This document shows positions 4,597 to 7,237 of a DNA stretch of 7,237 bases, one piece after another (the first letter of the stretch is position 1; the number at the start of each line of letters is the position of its first letter). The stretch is from contig JBJOII010000175.1 in assembly GCA_046047235.1 (NCBI GenBank), forward strand, positions 1 through 7,237, in the 5' to 3' direction. The position numbers and the translations under genes are program-made. The stretch comes from JBMTVN01 sp046047235. Its GTDB lineage: Bacteria > Verrucomicrobiota > Verrucomicrobiia > Limisphaerales > JAHDYP01. The notes below the pieces were generated by a model. It was not told the origin of the DNA. It made no database searches and saw nothing but the letters and a program-made list of their open reading frames with translations.

Positions 4597-5645
4597 CGGC
4601 TGAGGGAGCCGGTGAAGGAGCGCCAGAAGTAGGAGAAGCGGGGGTTACGGAGGATACGGGGGAGGAGTTGTTTATCGGGGATGGTGCGGATTTGGCGGGC
4701 GAGGTGACGTCGGTTACGGATGGAGGCGCGGTTTTTCCAGCAGTGGGTGAGGGCGTGGGTATGGGCTTTGAGGAGGGGGATACGGAGCGTGATGAGGGCG
4801 GCGAGGGTGGAGGTGAGGAAGAGGAGGGAGTAGAGGGGCAGGATTTTGAGGAGGGCTGGGGTGGAGAGGTTGGAGAGGAGGGAGAAGAGCTGGTTACGGA
4901 GGTAGAGTTGGAGGACGAAGCCGGCGCGGTTGGGTTGTCCGCCGGTGGCGCCGTGGAGGTGATGGATGACGGATTGGGGGACGAAGTGGGTTTCGATACC
5001 GGCGAGCCAGGCGCGGTGGCAGAGGTCGGTTTCTTCGTAGTAGCAGAAGAATGAGTCATCGAAGAGGAAGTTACCGGTGAGGGGGAGGATGGAGCGGCGG
5101 AGGATCATGCAGGCGCCTTTGGCGCTGAAGACGGGGTAGGGTTTGGAGTAGGCGGGGCCGTCGGGTTTGTAGTAGCCGACGTGGTAGGGGAAGCCGAAGC
5201 TGGTGAGGAAGGAGCCGCAGACATCAAGCGTATGATTGAATCGCGGGAGGAGCATTTTGCTTTGGGCGATTCCGACCTGGGGATTTTGGGTGAGGTAATG
5301 GACGAGGGGTTCGAGGAAGTTGGGGGTGACGGTGGTGTCGTTATTGAGGAGGAGGATGAATTCACCGGAGCAGTGATTTAGGCCGAGGTTATTGCCGCCG
5401 GCGAAGCCGAGGTTGGTGGGGCTTTGGACTGTGTGGACTGTGGGATAGTTTTGGAGGAGGTGGAGAGAGTGATCGGTGGAGTTGTTATCGACGACGATGA
5501 TTTCGCGGTTGGGGTAAGAGGTTTGGAGGAGGGAGTTGAGGCAATTTTCGAGCCATTGGGCGCCGTTGTAGTTGACGATGAGGATGGAGACCTTGGGTGG
5601 GTGGGGTATGGGCGGGGAGGTTTCGTTGGAGCCGTAGGGGGTCAT
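4563..5645 (-). CDS. GT2-family glycosyltransferase (second gene of pair)
   Basis: The product is 360 aa, from ATG 5645-5643. Residues 18-101 form the GT-A nucleotide-sugar fold: KVSILIVNYNGAQWLENCLNSL (18-39), IIVVDNNSTDHS (49-60), SPTNLGFAGGNNLGL (75-89) and LLLNNDTTV (98-106), where NND takes the metal-binding DXD place. KGACMILRR (176-184) and DDSFFCYYEETDLCHRAWLAG (196-216) supply the acidic catalytic-base region of rhamnosyltransferase-like GT2 enzymes. A hydrophobic stretch at about 265-289 may anchor it in the membrane, with a basic tail after it (303-333). Such inverting enzymes add sugars to O-antigen, capsule or other surface glycans; donor and acceptor are unknown. It starts 14 nt after the stop of the upstream glycosyltransferase, so translation is probably coupled; no clear Shine-Dalgarno. 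Its 3' end overlaps the methyltransferase gene. Confidence 0.92.
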   Translation of the reverse strand: MTPYGSNETSPPIPHPPKVSILIVNYNGAQWLENCLNSLLQTSYPNREIIVVDNNSTDHSLHLLQNYPTVHTVQSPTNLGFAGGNNLGLNHCSGEFILLLNNDTTVTPNFLEPLVHYLTQNPQVGIAQSKMLLPRFNHTLDVCGSFLTSFGFPYHVGYYKPDGPAYSKPYPVFSAKGACMILRRSILPLTGNFLFDDSFFCYYEETDLCHRAWLAGIETHFVPQSVIHHLHGATGGQPNRAGFVLQLYLRNQLFSLLSNLSTPALLKILPLYSLLFLTSTLAALITLRIPLLKAHTHALTHCWKNRASIRNRRHLARQIRTIPDKQLLPRILRNPRFSYFWRSFTGSLSRYTDDPTSFTQ

Positions 5646-5659
5646 GGTGTGGGCTGGGG

Positions 5660-6685
5660 TCAGCGCGGGTTGACTTTGGGGAGGCCGTGGCGTCGGAGGA
5701 AGAGGAAACTGTCCCAGCGATTGAGCCGGAGTTTGAAGAAGCGGAGCATCCAGAGGTCGGAGCGTTGACGGAGCGAGCGGAAGCGCTGGCGTTCGGCGCG
5801 GATGTGGGGGAGGGCGCGCCAGGCATCACGAACGGCGTGGAGGTAGGCGCGTTGGATGAAGGAGAGGCGTCGGACGAGGACGAGGCTGGCGAGGGCTTCG
5901 AGGGTGAGGAGGGCGAGTTGGAGGGGGAGGAGGAGCAGGAGGAGGTGCTGGGCATTTTTGGCGATGACCCAGAGGCCGTTGCGGTTGGTGTAGTAGCGTC
6001 GGGAATCGTTGGTTTGGATTTGGGACTGGCCGGTGGCGGTGGTGGTGGCGGCGGTGCGGTGGTGGAGTCGGGCGGAGGGGACGGCGACGGCCTTATGTCC
6101 GGAGAGCCAGAGACGCCAGGAGAGGTCATATTCTTCGGCGTAGAGGTAGAACGTGGGATCGAACCCGCCGAGTTTTTCGAAGAGCGGGCGTTCGATGAGG
6201 TAGCAGCAGCCGCCGGCGACGAAGATGGGTTCTGTTTGCTTTTGGGGGAGGGCGAAGCTCATGAGGCCGAAGGCGTCGAAACCGGCGGCACCGGCTGACT
6301 GCACCGAGTCATCCTCGTAATTGAGCATGATGGGGGTGGCGGCGTGGGCCTGGTGGGATTGGGTTTCGCGGAGGAGGATTTCGAGGCAATCGGGTTCGAG
6401 CCAGGTGTCGTTATTGAGGAAGAAAAGGTATTGGCCTTGGGCTTGGAGTGCGGCGCGGTTGTTGCCTTCGCAGAAGCCGAGGTTGGAGCCGTGCTGGATG
6501 AAGCGGCCGTTGGGCCAGGAGGCGAGCGCTTGGGCGGCGTCGTGGTCGGATCCGTCGGTCGAGGCGTTATCGGCGATGATGACTTCGATTTGGCTGAAGA
6601 TCGTTTGGGCCTGGAGGGAGCTGAGGCAGCGATGGAGCCAGCGTGCACCGTTGTAGTTCAGGATGATGACGCTGATGGTGGGCAT
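5660..6685 (-). CDS. GT2-family glycosyltransferase (first gene of pair)
   Basis: The product is 341 aa. ATG 6685-6683 is chosen because the GT-A core begins at once (MPTISVIILNYNG, 1-13); an in-frame TTG ten codons upstream falls in repeat DNA. Motifs: VIIADNASTDGS (35-46), GSNLGFCEGNNRAAL (66-80), FFLNNDTWLEPD (88-99, DXD place), FVAGGCCYLIERPLFEKLGGFD (155-176) and FYLYAEEYDLSWRLWLSG (179-196, catalytic base region). A Leu-rich hydrophobic segment (248-272) and a basic C-terminal tail (274-335) mirror the downstream protein, so the two are likely paralogues. Function is probably addition of a sugar to a surface glycan; sugar unknown. Only about 8 nt separate the start codon from a repeat run and no Shine-Dalgarno is visible, so the leader and promoter lie inside or beyond the array at 6690-6835. 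Confidence 0.92.
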   Translation of the reverse strand: MPTISVIILNYNGARWLHRCLSSLQAQTIFSQIEVIIADNASTDGSDHDAAQALASWPNGRFIQHGSNLGFCEGNNRAALQAQGQYLFFLNNDTWLEPDCLEILLRETQSHQAHAATPIMLNYEDDSVQSAGAAGFDAFGLMSFALPQKQTEPIFVAGGCCYLIERPLFEKLGGFDPTFYLYAEEYDLSWRLWLSGHKAVAVPSARLHHRTAATTTATGQSQIQTNDSRRYYTNRNGLWVIAKNAQHLLLLLLPLQLALLTLEALASLVLVRRLSFIQRAYLHAVRDAWRALPHIRAERQRFRSLRQRSDLWMLRFFKLRLNRWDSFLFLRRHGLPKVNPR

Positions 6686-6725
6686 GGGGTGGTGAGCGGT
6701 AAGCGGGAAGCGCAAAGCGGTAAGC

Positions 6726-6788
6726 GGTCAGGGGTCAGGGGTCAGGGGTCAGAGGGCTGAGGGCTGAGGGCTGAGGGCTGAGGGCTGA
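6726..6788. repeat. Heptamer tandem array (GGTCAGG then GGGCTGA)
   Basis: Nine consecutive 7-bp units: GGTCAGG three times plus GGTCAGA (6726-6753), then GGGCTGA five times (6754-6788). Looser AAGCGGG/AAGCGCAGAGCGGT units flank it on both sides (6700-6725 and 6789-6835). G-runs recur every 7 bp on the + strand, a G-quadruplex-compatible pattern. It lies just upstream of the glycosyltransferase pair. Confidence 0.9.
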
Positions 6789-6859
6789 GCGGGAAGCGCA
6801 GAGCGGTAAGGGGTAAGCGCAGAGCGGTGGGGAGGGGTGCAATGATGTGTGGATCTTGC

Positions 6860-6879
6860 GGTCACGCGGGAGCGTGACC
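6860..6879. repeat. Hairpin GGTCACGC / GCGTGACC
   Basis: An 8-bp perfect stem with GGGA loop, the same loop as 2032-2051, followed by CTACCTGC, which also follows the hairpin at 2146-2162. It is a solitary member of the hairpin family, without the CGACTACGG linkers. Confidence 0.65.
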
Positions 6880-7116
6880 CTACCTGCGCGAGGGGGGTGG
6901 CAGGAGTGGTGAGCTGGGCGTGCATGGGATGGGGGGTCGGGGGTCGCGAGTTGGTTGGGATTATTTTGGCGTAGGGTGGGGGTAAGGGGTTGTGGGTTCC
7001 AAGCCTTTTGCGCTGTGAGCCAATCCGGATACTGCACTGCGCGGCGCTGGTGGTTCTGAACTGTCGGAACATTGAAATACTGGTCCCTCGGGATGATTCA
7101 GGGTAGAGGGGTAGGG
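6880..7116. other. Intergenic sequence with nothing recognised
   Basis: No reading frame, clear promoter or hairpin stands out between the last hairpin and the start at 7117. It must hold at least one of the promoters for the divergent genes at 6685 and 7117. Confidence 0.5.
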
Positions 7117-7237
7117 ATGAAGCGGACACTGATTGGATGGATGTGTGGTTGGATGCTGGTGGTCTCGGTGATGGGGGCGGAGGGATCTCGGGCGGAGCGG
7201 TGCAAGCTGGACGTGTATCGTCCGGATGGGGTGGAGG
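7117..7237 (+). CDS. N-terminus of an exported protein, possibly an alpha/beta-hydrolase esterase (partial)
   Basis: The frame runs open from ATG 7117 to the window edge, giving 40 residues. A Shine-Dalgarno-like AGAGGGG (7105-7111) sits 5 nt upstream. MKRTLIGWMCGWMLVVSVMGA is a standard signal peptide, with likely cleavage near residues 21-26. The mature start reads ERCKLDVYRPDGVE. 'KLDVY.P.G' just after the signal is how many exported esterases of the alpha/beta-hydrolase type (BD-FAE-like) begin, before their HGGG oxyanion motif, which would lie outside this window. The family call is therefore weak, while the existence of an exported protein is well supported. It is divergent from the glycosyltransferase pair and 431 bp from it. 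Confidence 0.7.
   Translation, partial: MKRTLIGWMCGWMLVVSVMGAEGSRAERCKLDVYRPDGVE

Noticed and set aside
4386..5054. Long + strand open frame opposite the second glycosyltransferase (222 codons, Gly/Glu/Val-rich)
   Set aside because: It is the complement of a well-supported GT2 gene. The strong G bias removes stop codons from the opposite strand, and no domain is visible.
4325..5059. 244-codon Ser/Pro/Thr-rich minus-strand frame
   Set aside because: Out-of-frame shadow of the second glycosyltransferase, on the same strand.
5597..6298. Long + strand open frame opposite the first glycosyltransferase (Gly/Glu-rich)
   Set aside because: Antisense to a gene with clear motifs; composition is that of a translated complement.
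6735..7129. Minus-strand frames with repeated QPSALSPQPSAL at their C-terminal ends
   Set aside because: The peptide repeat is the heptamer array read in frame; no ribosome site and no domain.

Overview
The window most resembles a chromosomal stretch of a Verrucomicrobiota bacterium, possibly of the Opitutae type. This is inferred from style, not from a marker gene. The clues are secreted proteins with Asp-rich DxDGD segments followed by a 'EYALGMDP'-like run, a C-terminal 'GRTYTILYK...' module, high GC, and intergenic spaces full of small GC-rich hairpins and 7-bp tandem repeats.

Layout, left to right. Positions 1-156 hold the 3' end of an unrecognised + strand gene. At 182-964 a small secreted + strand protein follows. 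Positions 965-1245 are repeats between convergent genes. At 1246-1707 (-) lies a GreA/GreB-like transcription factor. Positions 1708-2457 contain no gene but are dense in hairpins and 7/8-bp repeats. At 2458-3312 (-) lies a secreted protein with a CxxCH motif, a DxDGD segment, an Ig-like domain and a Verrucomicrobiota-type C-terminal module. Positions 3313-3942 are a second gene-free hairpin zone that shares an 89-bp block with the first. At 3943-4596 (+) is a class I SAM-dependent methyltransferase. It converges on, and overlaps by 34 bp, a two-gene minus-strand operon of GT2 glycosyltransferases (5660-6685, then 4563-5645). Positions 6686-7116 carry a heptamer array, one strong hairpin and otherwise nothing recognisable. 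At 7117 a secreted + strand protein begins and runs off the window; it may be an alpha/beta-hydrolase esterase.

The methyltransferase and two glycosyltransferases probably serve cell-surface polysaccharide or glycan synthesis, the usual setting for such genes. The other genes are not evidently linked to them.

I found no convincing new defence, mobile or CRISPR-like system. The most unusual content is non-coding: modular arrays of hairpins with variable stems joined by conserved short linkers (CGACTACGG, CTGACTGTGG), several unrelated heptamer families that share only their 7-bp period, and a very strong G-over-C bias on the + strand in the methyltransferase/glycosyltransferase block whichever way the genes point.
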